Of a stretch of DNA of 6,241 bases, positions 1 through 5,508 are shown piece after piece. Source of the stretch: Alphaproteobacteria bacterium. GTDB lineage: Bacteria > Pseudomonadota > Alphaproteobacteria > ATCC43930 > CGMCC-115725. The notes beneath the pieces are model-generated. The model did not search any database, was not told where the DNA came from, and was given only the letters and a program-made list of their open reading frames with translations. A program made the translations under genes and the position numbers. Each line of letters begins with the position of its first letter. Position 1 is the first letter of the stretch. The stretch is taken from NCBI GenBank assembly GCA_030039975.1, contig JASHUO010000823.1, forward strand, positions 1-6,241, read 5' to 3'.

Positions 1-413
1 GCATCGCGGCCGGCTTCCTGCAAGGTTTGCGCGACCTCGGGTGAGCGCGTCGCTTCGGCGATGGCGAGGCGGAACATCGCGATCACCGAGGGATGCGAGA
101 CCTCGTCCAGCAGCGTGGCGCCAAAGCCTTTCAGCGCCGCCGCCAGCATCGCGGGGTTCTGCGGCACGGGCAGGTCCGGCGACAACCGCATCCGCGCGGT
201 CCGGTTCTTGATGCAGGCGACCAGCACGGCCTGTTTGCTGCCGAAATTCTGATAGAGATCGCGCTTCGACACTTTGGCGCGCGTCGCGATCTCGAGCGTG
301 CTGGTCCCGGCATAGCCCTTCTCCGCGAACGCCTTGAACGCGGCGCCAAGAATCCGCGCGCTGATCGGCGTCTCGGCGTCGGTGTCAGTATCGGGGCGAG
401 GGCGCTGCTTCAT
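1..413 (-). CDS. TetR/AcrR-family transcriptional repressor, N-terminal part (C-terminus beyond window start)
   Basis: 137 codons are visible from an ATG at 413, running off the window at base 1. Residues about 17-65 form the TetR DNA-binding domain: a first helix (ISARILGAAFKAFAEKGY), then the helix-turn-helix around residues 39-58 (TLEIATRAKVSKRDLYQNFG) and the usual SKQAVLVACI continuation. The later stretch 'VIAMFRLAIAEATRSPEVAQ' (about 110-129) resembles the start of the AefR-like TetR C-terminal domain, where ligand binding and dimerisation occur; this is a resemblance, not a proven assignment. Such proteins normally dimerise and repress their own gene or a neighbouring efflux or catabolic operon. 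The target is not in this window, since downstream DNA is missing and upstream lies rmuC on the same strand, 109 bp away. There is no clear ribosome-binding site before the ATG, but it places the first helix at a normal distance. The ligand is unknown. Confidence 0.9.
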   Translation of the reverse strand, partial: MKQRPRPDTDTDAETPISARILGAAFKAFAEKGYAGTSTLEIATRAKVSKRDLYQNFGSKQAVLVACIKNRTARMRLSPDLPVPQNPAMLAAALKGFGATLLDEVSHPSVIAMFRLAIAEATRSPEVAQTLQEAGRD

Positions 414-430
414 GGGTTTGAACCGTTGCT

Positions 431-446
431 GGTACTCTTCAGTACC
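431..446. promoter_or_regulatory. Putative TetR-type operator (inverted repeat)
   Basis: GGTACTCTTCAGTACC is a perfect 6-bp inverted repeat with a 4-bp spacer, ending 17 bp upstream of the ATG of the TetR-family gene. Size, symmetry and position fit an autoregulatory operator of a dimeric TetR repressor. A weak -35-like TGGACA lies at 478-473 on the minus strand, but no convincing -10 follows, so the promoter itself is not defined. Binding by this particular regulator is inferred from position only. Confidence 0.5.
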
Positions 447-522
447 GAACTTTGCATCGGCGTCTGCGGCGCTGTCCAGGGGTTTTGCTGTCGTCAAGCG
501 GGAGGGTGAGGGCCCGTCCGCG

Positions 523-1812
523 CTACTTCACCAGCCGCGGCAGCGGCGGCGTCTCGCTGTCGACGAGATCGGCCTCGCCCTCGATCAGCAGCTCGCTCTC
601 TTGCGCATGGACGTTGTAGGCCGGGAGGTTGGCGGGCAGCGGCTTGTTCGGCTGGACGCCGAACTTCGCCAGGCTGCGGGCGCGCGGCAGCAGCCGCTGG
701 TTCACCGACGCGGTGAGCTTGGCGAAGCTGTCGGCCGCCGCCTTGATGCCGCGGCCGAGGCTCGCCGCGTGCCCCAAGGTCACGGCCATGCCGTCGAGCA
801 GCGCGCGCGTGGCGTCGATGATCTTGTGGTGGCTCTCGACCTGCCGCATCAGATTGATCTCGGCCGAGGCGAGCGAGAGGGCGCAATGCAACCCGGCGGG
901 ACCGGCCGGGATGATGTCGCGCTCGCGCGCCTTGCGCGTGAATTCGGGATCGGCGCGGTTGAGCCGCTCCAGCGCCGCTTCGTTGACCAGGTACATCACC
1001 GAGAGGATTCGCGCCATCTCGCCGGCGCGGCCGGATTGCCGCCAGGCGTTGAGGATGGCGCTGCGGTAATCCTTCTCGGCCAGCGCGCGCAGATGCTGGT
1101 TCATGGTGCGCGCCAGGTTGCGATAGGCCTCCGCCTCGGCGTCGCTGCCTTCGGCACGGGCGATGTCGATCAGGAATTTCGACGCCTTGCAGTCGATGAC
1201 CAGCACGCTGTTGCCAGGCAGGAACACCACCGCATCCGGGCGCAGCCGGCGGCCTTCCTCGTCCTCGGTGGTGTGCTGCAGCACGAAGTCGCGCTCGGGC
1301 TCGAGCCCGAAGGCGGCCAGCGTGTTGGCAAGCCCGATCTCGGCCGCCTGGCCGGCGCCGCCGGGACTCGACAGCGCCCGCCACAGCGTGTCGAGCGCCG
1401 CGCCTTTCTCCTGGACCTGCCCCTGCAGCTGCTGCACCGCCTTGGCGATGTCGTCCATCTGCTTGACCAGCGTCGCGCTCGCCTCGCGCACCCGCTCTTC
1501 GGCGGCTTTCTTGGCTTCGGTCGTCTCGCGCTTGTGGTCGTCGAGGAGCTTCGACGAGACCTGCTGCGCCGTCGCCAGAACCGCGGCCTGCGCCGCTTGC
1601 AGGCTCTCGCCGCGCAGCCGCTCGAAATCGGCGATGCGGCGCTCGCCATCGAGGAGCTGCTGGCGCAAGGTCGCCACGTCGCGCTCCGCGGCGAGTCGCG
1701 CCGCCGCCGACCGCGCCAGCAGCACCGCCAGGACCACCGCCAGGACGACGGCCAGCACCGCCAAGGCAACCAGGAGAGGCAATAGATTGAGGCCAACCAA
1801 CGTTCCGTCCAT
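523..1812 (-). CDS. rmuC: RmuC family protein (DNA recombination protein RmuC homologue)
   Basis: A 429-residue protein. Residues about 8-33 are a single hydrophobic segment (LNLLPLLVALAVLAVVLAVVLAVLLA) that should anchor it in the inner membrane. Residues about 36-140 are rich in Ala, Glu, Gln, Arg and Lys with the look of a long coiled coil. The conserved RmuC core follows at about 142-370: a 'GQAAEIGLANTLAAFGLE' block, then RPD (191-193) and VIDCKA (205-210). D193 and the D207-C-K209 triplet fit a PD-(D/E)XK nuclease active site. In E. coli, RmuC limits inversions at short inverted repeats and has been linked to nuclease and phage-defence activities; the exact reaction is poorly defined. 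Many homologues have Trp-Gly-Glu where this one has Ala-Ala-Glu (156-158), a variation that seems tolerated. The gene is divergent from def and followed by the TetR gene on the same strand. Start: ATG at 1812 was preferred to the adjacent GTG at 1815 because of ribosome-binding-site spacing. Confidence 0.93.
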   Translation of the reverse strand: MDGTLVGLNLLPLLVALAVLAVVLAVVLAVLLARSAAARLAAERDVATLRQQLLDGERRIADFERLRGESLQAAQAAVLATAQQVSSKLLDDHKRETTEAKKAAEERVREASATLVKQMDDIAKAVQQLQGQVQEKGAALDTLWRALSSPGGAGQAAEIGLANTLAAFGLEPERDFVLQHTTEDEEGRRLRPDAVVFLPGNSVLVIDCKASKFLIDIARAEGSDAEAEAYRNLARTMNQHLRALAEKDYRSAILNAWRQSGRAGEMARILSVMYLVNEAALERLNRADPEFTRKARERDIIPAGPAGLHCALSLASAEINLMRQVESHHKIIDATRALLDGMAVTLGHAASLGRGIKAAADSFAKLTASVNQRLLPRARSLAKFGVQPNKPLPANLPAYNVHAQESELLIEGEADLVDSETPPLPRLVK

Positions 1813-1819
1813 CACCCAT

Positions 1820-1825
1820 CTCCTC
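1820..1825 (-). promoter_or_regulatory. Ribosome-binding site of rmuC
   Basis: GAGGAG on the minus strand lies 7 nt before the ATG at 1812 but only 4 nt before the in-frame GTG at 1815. Spacing therefore favours ATG, giving a protein beginning MDGTLVG. It is the clearest Shine-Dalgarno sequence in the window; most other genes here have none that is obvious. Confidence 0.6.
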
Positions 1826-1869
1826 GGCGGCCGCCCATCCTACCAGGACGAAACCAGAACGAAAGCCAG

Positions 1870-1898
1870 TTGACGGCGGCCGCTGAAATGCATACCTA
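1870..1898 (+). promoter_or_regulatory. Candidate promoter for def-fmt-truA
   Basis: TTGACG at 1870-1875 matches the -35 box in five of six bases. A CATACCTA stretch at 1891-1898 occupies the -10 position with a spacer of about 15-17 bp, but matches the -10 consensus poorly. It would give a leader of roughly 30 nt before the def ATG. This lies in the 123-bp divergent rmuC/def intergenic region, which must also hold the rmuC promoter; only a TAGGAT-like -10 (1842-1837, minus strand) was seen for that, with no good -35. Confidence 0.3.
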
Positions 1899-1935
1899 AG
1901 CCCGGTTCCACCGTCCTTAGAGCAGCCCCTTCCCC

Positions 1936-2466
1936 ATGGCCCTGTTGTCGATCATCACCGCCCCCGATCCGCGTCTCAAAATCAAAGCCAAGCCGGTCAA
2001 GGCGGTGAATGACGAGATCCGCCGGCTGATGGACGACATGCTCGAAACCATGTATGCCGCGCCCGGCATTGGCCTCGCCGCGCCCCAGGTCGGGGTGGCA
2101 AAGCGCGTCCTCGTCGTCGATATCGCGCGCGAGAACGAGAAGCCGCAGCCGCTCCGCATCGCCAATCCCGAGATCCTGTGGCGCTCGGAAGAGCTCGCCA
2201 CCTACAACGAGGGCTGCCTGTCGCTGCCCGAGCATTATGCCGATGTCTCGCGCCCGGCGCGGATCAAGCTGCGCTATCTCGATCATGAGAACGAGATCCG
2301 CGAGGTCGAGCTCGAAGGCCTGCTCGCCACCTGCGTCCAGCATGAGATGGACCATCTCGAAGGCGTGCTCTTCGTCGATCACATCTCGCCGCTGAAGCGC
2401 AACATCATCCTGCGCAAGCTCGCCAAGCTGAAGCGCCAGAAGACGACAGAGACGGTCAGCGCCTGA
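1936..2466 (+). CDS. def: Peptide deformylase
   Basis: A 176-residue cytoplasmic metalloenzyme that removes the N-formyl group from methionine of newly made proteins as they leave the ribosome. All three family motifs are intact: GIGLAAPQ (44-51, including the catalytic-site Gln51), EGCLSLPE (92-99, with metal-ligand Cys94) and HEMDH (136-140, with metal ligands His136 and His140 and catalytic Glu137). The N-terminus 'MALLSIITAPDPRLK' is typical of full-length alphaproteobacterial forms, and the length is normal. The C-terminal tail (about 155-176) is a Lys/Arg-rich helix, which in E. coli deformylase helps dock on the ribosome. No clear Shine-Dalgarno precedes the ATG, but alignment at the N-terminus supports this start. 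It is first in the def-fmt-truA group and divergent from rmuC. The intact motif 2 with EGCLS marks an active deformylase rather than a degenerate paralogue. Confidence 0.98.
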   Translation: MALLSIITAPDPRLKIKAKPVKAVNDEIRRLMDDMLETMYAAPGIGLAAPQVGVAKRVLVVDIARENEKPQPLRIANPEILWRSEELATYNEGCLSLPEHYADVSRPARIKLRYLDHENEIREVELEGLLATCVQHEMDHLEGVLFVDHISPLKRNIILRKLAKLKRQKTTETVSA

Positions 2467-2516
2467 TCGCGCTTGCCCGCGGCTCCTCCGCCGGCTAAGG
2501 GGCTGCAAAACGGCTC

Positions 2517-2615
2517 TGCGTCCTTCGACAGGCTCAGGATGAGGCGCGTTTCTCAATGGCATCTGCCGGATGCCGCTCTGGTTTTTTCCTCATCCTGAGC
2601 CTGTCGAAGGACGCA
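2517..2615. repeat. Dispersed-repeat type inverted repeat between def and fmt (28-bp perfect arms)
   Basis: The arm at 2517-2544 is the exact reverse complement of 2588-2615 (28 of 28), separated by a 43-nt loop. The arm core CCTTCGACAGGCTCAGGA is of a type seen scattered between genes in many GC-rich alphaproteobacterial chromosomes, where it is often mistranslated as 'HPEPVEG' or 'RQAQDE' peptides. In the loop is a smaller hairpin, GGCATC (2558-2563) with GATGCC (2569-2574), and a T6 run at 2582-2587. In RNA it would form a very stable stem in the def-fmt intercistronic region, ending 31 nt before the fmt start. Family membership is from memory and not searched. It fills about half of the 180-bp def-fmt gap; the remaining flanks show nothing recognisable. 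Confidence 0.85.
2566..2587 (+). terminator. Weak terminator-like hairpin with T6 tract
   Basis: CCGGA (2566-2570) can pair with TCTGG (2577-2581, one G-U pair) around a 6-nt loop, directly followed by six T at 2582-2587. The form is that of an intrinsic terminator after def, but the stem is only 5 bp and it competes with both the GGCATC/GATGCC hairpin and the 28-bp outer stem. If it works at all it is probably partial, since fmt and truA have no other obvious promoter. Confidence 0.2.
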
Positions 2616-2646
2616 CGGCGAACCTGCAGCGGTCCGATTTCGAGCC

Positions 2647-3588
2647 ATGGCAAGGCTTCGCCTCGCCTTCATGGGGACGCCGGATTTCGCGGTGCCGAGC
2701 CTCGAGGCGCTGATCGCCGCCGGCCATGACATCGCGGCCGTGTACTGCCAGCCGCCGCGGCCGGCCGGGCGCGGCCATCGTCCGGTTGCCTCGCCGGTGC
2801 AGCGCACGGGGGAAGCGGCGGGCATTCCCGTGCGCGTGCCCGAGCGACTCGACGCCGGCGCTGCGGCCGATTTTGCCGCTCTCGCGCTCGACGCCGCCGT
2901 GGTCGCCGCCTATGGCTTGATCCTGCCGAAAGCGGTGCTTGCGGCGCCGCGTCTGGGCTGCGTCAACATCCACGCCTCGCTGCTGCCGCGTTGGCGCGGC
3001 GCGGCGCCGATCCAGCGCGCCCTCCTCGCCGGCGATGCCGAGACCGGCATCACCATCATGCAGATGGATGAAGGCCTCGATACCGGGCCGATGCTGCTCA
3101 AAGAGGCGGTCCCGATCGGCCCCTCGATGACCGCGCAGCCGCTCCAGGACCGCCTCGCGGCGCTGGGGGCACACCTCATCCTTGCCGCTCTCGAGGGGCT
3201 TGCCGCCGGTCGGCTCACGCCGCAGCCGCAGCCGGCGGCGGGCGTCACCTATGCGAAGAAGCTCCGGCGCGAAGAAGCAGTGCTCGACTGGCGGCGCGCG
3301 GCGGCGTCGCTCGAGCGCCAGGTGCGCGCCTTCGATCCCTGGCCCGGCGCCGTTTTCACTTATGCGGGCGAGCGCATCAAAGTGCTGGCCGCTTCAGTCG
3401 AGCCTGCCGCCGCCGGCGCCGCGCCCGGCACGGTGCTCGACGCCGCGCTGGCGATTGCCTGCGGCGAAGGCGCGCTGCGGCTGCTGCGGCTGCAGCGCCC
3501 CGGTCGTGCGCCGCTTGCCGCCGAGGCCTTTCTGCGCGGATATCCGATCGCCGCCGGCACGGCGCTGCCATGCCCCGCTACAAGTTGA
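2647..3588 (+). CDS. fmt: Methionyl-tRNA formyltransferase
   Basis: A 313-residue cytoplasmic enzyme that transfers a formyl group from 10-formyltetrahydrofolate to the amino group of methionyl initiator tRNA, enabling fMet initiation. The N-terminal Rossmann domain begins LRLAFMGTPDFAVPSL (4-19). Residues 36-44 (PPRPAGRGH) form the family loop that contacts tRNA. The catalytic triad is visible: Asn107 and His109 in 'VNIHASLLPRWRGAAPIQ' and Asp145 in 'DEGLDTGPML'. The C-terminal OB-like tRNA-binding domain follows from about 205, with 'FDPWPGA' (229-235) and 'LQRPGRAPLAAEAFLRGYPI' (282-301). Length is normal. The ATG at 2647 was chosen because the next Met (codon 9) would remove the first beta strand; no clear Shine-Dalgarno is present. 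It lies 180 bp after def across an inverted repeat, and its last 19 bp overlap truA, implying co-transcription with truA. Confidence 0.98.
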   Translation: MARLRLAFMGTPDFAVPSLEALIAAGHDIAAVYCQPPRPAGRGHRPVASPVQRTGEAAGIPVRVPERLDAGAAADFAALALDAAVVAAYGLILPKAVLAAPRLGCVNIHASLLPRWRGAAPIQRALLAGDAETGITIMQMDEGLDTGPMLLKEAVPIGPSMTAQPLQDRLAALGAHLILAALEGLAAGRLTPQPQPAAGVTYAKKLRREEAVLDWRRAAASLERQVRAFDPWPGAVFTYAGERIKVLAASVEPAAAGAAPGTVLDAALAIACGEGALRLLRLQRPGRAPLAAEAFLRGYPIAAGTALPCPATS

Positions 3589-4316
3589 CGCTCGAATATG
3601 ACGGCAGCGGCCTTGTCGGCTGGCAGCGGCAGGCCAACGGCCTCTCCGTGCAGGAAGTGCTGGAAGCGGCGGTCGAGCGCTTTTGCGGCGTGCCCGTCAC
3701 CGTCCACGGCGCCGGCCGCACCGATGCCGGCGTCCATGCGCTGGGCCAGACGGCGCATCTCGACCTGCCGCGCGAGGCGAGTCCGGACGTCATTCGCAAC
3801 GCGCTCAACCATCATGTGAAGCCGCATGCCGTCGCCGTGCTGGCGGTCGAGGCCGTCGACGAGCATTTCGATGCGCGGCGCTCGGCGCGGGGCCGCGTCT
3901 ATCTCTATCGCATCCTCAACCGGCGCCCGCCGCCGGCGCTCGAGCGCGGGCGCGTCTGGCATGTCGGGCCGCGCCTCGATGCCGAAGCGATGCAGGCGGC
4001 GGCGCAGCTGCTCATCGGCAAGCACGACTTCACCACTTTCCGCGATTCGCTCTGCCAGGCGAAATCGCCGGTGAAGACGCTGGACCGGCTCGATGTGGCG
4101 CGGCTCGGCGACGAGATCCGCATCGAGGCGCGGGCGCGCTCTTTCCTGCACCACCAGGTGCGCAACATGGTGGGGACCTTGAAGCTCGTCGGCGCCGGCA
4201 AATGGCGCGTCGCGGATGTGGCCGCGGCGCTGGCCGCGCGCGACCGCCGCGCCGGCGGCCCCACCGCCCCGTCGGACGGGCTCTATCTCGTCGAGGTGCT
4301 TTACGGGCCGCGCTAG
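3570..4316 (+). CDS. truA: tRNA pseudouridine(38-40) synthase TruA
   Basis: A 248-residue cytoplasmic enzyme that isomerises uridine to pseudouridine at positions 38, 39 and 40 in the anticodon arm of many tRNAs. The N-terminus 'YKLTLEYDGSGLVGWQRQ' is diagnostic. The catalytic aspartate is Asp52 in GAGRTDAGVHA (47-57). Further family motifs are 'HHVKPHAVAV' (81-90), 'DFTTFRDSLCQAKSPVKTL' (153-171), 'SFLHHQVRNMVGTL' (191-204) and 'PTAPSDGLYL' (231-240). Length is normal and nothing is missing. The ATG lies inside the end of fmt (19-bp overlap, different frame) with no obvious Shine-Dalgarno, so it is probably translated by coupling to fmt. Its TAG stop shares a CTAG palindrome with the stop of the convergent ExoD-family gene. 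Confidence 0.98.
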   Translation: MPRYKLTLEYDGSGLVGWQRQANGLSVQEVLEAAVERFCGVPVTVHGAGRTDAGVHALGQTAHLDLPREASPDVIRNALNHHVKPHAVAVLAVEAVDEHFDARRSARGRVYLYRILNRRPPPALERGRVWHVGPRLDAEAMQAAAQLLIGKHDFTTFRDSLCQAKSPVKTLDRLDVARLGDEIRIEARARSFLHHQVRNMVGTLKLVGAGKWRVADVAAALAARDRRAGGPTAPSDGLYLVEVLYGPR

Positions 4317-4942
4317 ATCAGATGCTCCGCCACGTGCAGCAGCTCGGCGCCGGCGGCGATCAGGACGCCGTTCCACAGCGTCGCGGCCAGCCCGGCGACG
4401 ATGCCGGCGAGCAGCGCCACGCCGTCGCCCTCGAGCTGGCCTAGGGCGATGACGATGATGCTGAGCGCCACCGGCGTATTGCCGAACGGCACCGGCAGCG
4501 CCAGCACCACGCTCAACGCCATGAGGGCGACCCCGACGAGCCGCTCGCCCGGGCCGTCGGTGAACCCCGAGGGCCGGGGCCTCAGCCAGCGCTCGAGCCG
4601 CAGCAGCAGCGGCTCGGTGCGGTCCACCACTCGGCCAAAGCGCGCGACGTCCATCGAGAGGCGCTGCAGGCGTCGCGGCAGGCGCGGCGTGTGCATCCCC
4701 AAGGCGAGCTGCAGTCCGAGCACGGCGATGCCGACGGCAAAGGGTACGGAGAAGCCGGGGATGAGCGGGCCGGGCACCGCGTTGGGCAGCGCCAGCAGCA
4801 GCAGCAACAGGCCGAAACCGTGATCGCTGAGGGCCGAGAGAAGATCGGCGATCGAGATCCGCGGCGCGCGATGATCCTCGGCGAGGCGACGCAACGTCGC
4901 GGCGGTGCTGCGGCGCGTCCCCTCGCTGCCGGGCTCGCTCAA
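4313..4942 (-). CDS. ExoD-family (exopolysaccharide synthesis ExoD-like) membrane protein
   Basis: A 209-residue predicted inner-membrane protein from a TTG start at 4942. A soluble N-terminus (1-40, with 'ISIADLLSALSDHGFG' typical of the family) is followed by hydrophobic segments at about 42-58 and 62-82. A charged, Arg-rich cytosolic-type stretch (83-133) comes next, then hydrophobic segments at about 134-152, 155-169 and 174-199. The Pro-rich turns 'LPNAVPGPLIPG' (52-63) and 'LPVPFGNTPVALSIIVIALG' (149-168), followed by EGDG (171-174), match the ExoD family pattern. The Rhizobium ExoD founder affects exopolysaccharide levels and alkali tolerance, but the biochemical role is unknown, so no gene symbol is given. 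The TTG was chosen because it overlaps the upstream TGA (TTGA), has AGGG 6 nt before it, and gives the usual length of about 200 residues. Longer in-frame extensions begin with an Arg/His-rich stretch unlike the family. Confidence 0.82.
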   Translation of the reverse strand: MSEPGSEGTRRSTAATLRRLAEDHRAPRISIADLLSALSDHGFGLLLLLLALPNAVPGPLIPGFSVPFAVGIAVLGLQLALGMHTPRLPRRLQRLSMDVARFGRVVDRTEPLLLRLERWLRPRPSGFTDGPGERLVGVALMALSVVLALPVPFGNTPVALSIIVIALGQLEGDGVALLAGIVAGLAATLWNGVLIAAGAELLHVAEHLI

Positions 4943-5505
4943 TAGAGGCCCTGGGTGACCTGCGCCACCGCCTCGCTGAGCACGAGGTCGATGAGGACGA
5001 CGGTGGTCGCGGCGACACCGCCGGCCTCGAGCGCGGTGCGCGCGATGAACCACTCATAGCTGAGCCGTGCGAGCAGCAACACCAGGTAGACCGGCAGGCC
5101 GGCGGCCGGGGCGAGAAAGCGGAAGGCGATGAGGCCGATCAGCGCCAGCACCGTTTGCAGCACCTGCGACCAGTTATAGGCGGTGATGAAATCGAGGCAT
5201 TGCTCATCGCGCTCGAGCCAGCGGCAGAAGGGCAGCATGATCAGCGGGAAGGCGGTCCAGGCCACGACATAGCCGATGCTCTCGACCAGCATGATGCGGA
5301 AGCCGCCCGCTTCCGCCCATTGCTCCGGCGCCACCATCAGCGACACCAGCAGGACGAAGCCGGGATAGGCGATCGCCGCCGCCCAGAAGGAGCGCCAGAC
5401 GCCCTCGACGCCGCGCGCGAACCAGTTCATCGCCGCCGCGTCGAGGCAGGCGAGCCGCCAGGCGCCGTACATGCCGTTCGAGACTTCGCGCAGGCTCGGC
5501 ACCAT
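4939..5505 (-). CDS. Conserved-looking integral membrane protein of unknown function
   Basis: I do not recognise this 188-residue protein as a named family. It shows a soluble start of about 38 residues containing WRLACLDAAAMNWF, then hydrophobic segments at roughly 39-59, 72-94, 112-132, 134-148 and 162-178. It is therefore a probable inner-membrane protein with four or five spans. No signal peptide, catalytic motif or metal-binding cluster is evident. The charged connector 'CRWLERDEQCLDFITAYNWSQ' begins at 94 and carries several Trp, Cys and acidic residues, the best candidate for a conserved signature. The ATG at 5505 lies 3 bp after the dapE stop, and the stop at 4939 overlaps the ExoD-family start, so it is the middle gene of a dapE operon. 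Codon use matches its neighbours, which argues that it is a real gene. Start choice is uncertain because Met12 and Met26 are alternatives and no Shine-Dalgarno is clear. Confidence 0.8.
   Translation of the reverse strand: MVPSLREVSNGMYGAWRLACLDAAAMNWFARGVEGVWRSFWAAAIAYPGFVLLVSLMVAPEQWAEAGGFRIMLVESIGYVVAWTAFPLIMLPFCRWLERDEQCLDFITAYNWSQVLQTVLALIGLIAFRFLAPAAGLPVYLVLLLARLSYEWFIARTALEAGGVAATTVVLIDLVLSEAVAQVTQGLY
4949..4952 (-). promoter_or_regulatory. Ribosome-binding site supporting the TTG start of the ExoD-family gene
   Basis: AGGG on the minus strand lies 6 nt before the TTG at 4942, inside the last codons of the upstream gene. With the TTGA stop/start overlap it argues for reinitiation at TTG. 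The match is short, so support is modest. Confidence 0.4.
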
Positions 5506-5508
5506 GCG

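Noticed and set aside
334..1785. Long open frame (483 codons) on the plus strand across rmuC
   Set aside because: It is fully antisense to a convincing rmuC, has low-complexity Arg/Gln/Leu-rich sequence, and arises from GC-rich codon bias.
494..1819. Alternative minus-strand frame of 441 codons over rmuC, with an ATG at 1819
   Set aside because: The Arg/Gly/Ala-rich translation has no family features, while the frame used for rmuC shows membrane, coiled-coil and nuclease-core signals.
1826..1884. Two GGCGGCCGC copies in the rmuC-def gap
   Set aside because: Short pure G/C words recur by chance in DNA of this composition, and neither copy has matching flanks.
1840..2562. 240-codon minus-strand open frame over def
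   Set aside because: It is antisense to def. Its 'HPEPVEG' start is a chance translation of the dispersed repeat arm.
4793..4806. CAG trinucleotide run
   Set aside because: It encodes a Leu run in a predicted membrane segment of the ExoD-like protein; it is too short to call a variable microsatellite.
3360..5057. 565-codon minus-strand open frame spanning fmt, truA and the ExoD-like gene
   Set aside because: It is opposite or out of frame to four well-supported genes and is Arg/Ala-rich without motifs, so it is a GC-bias shadow.
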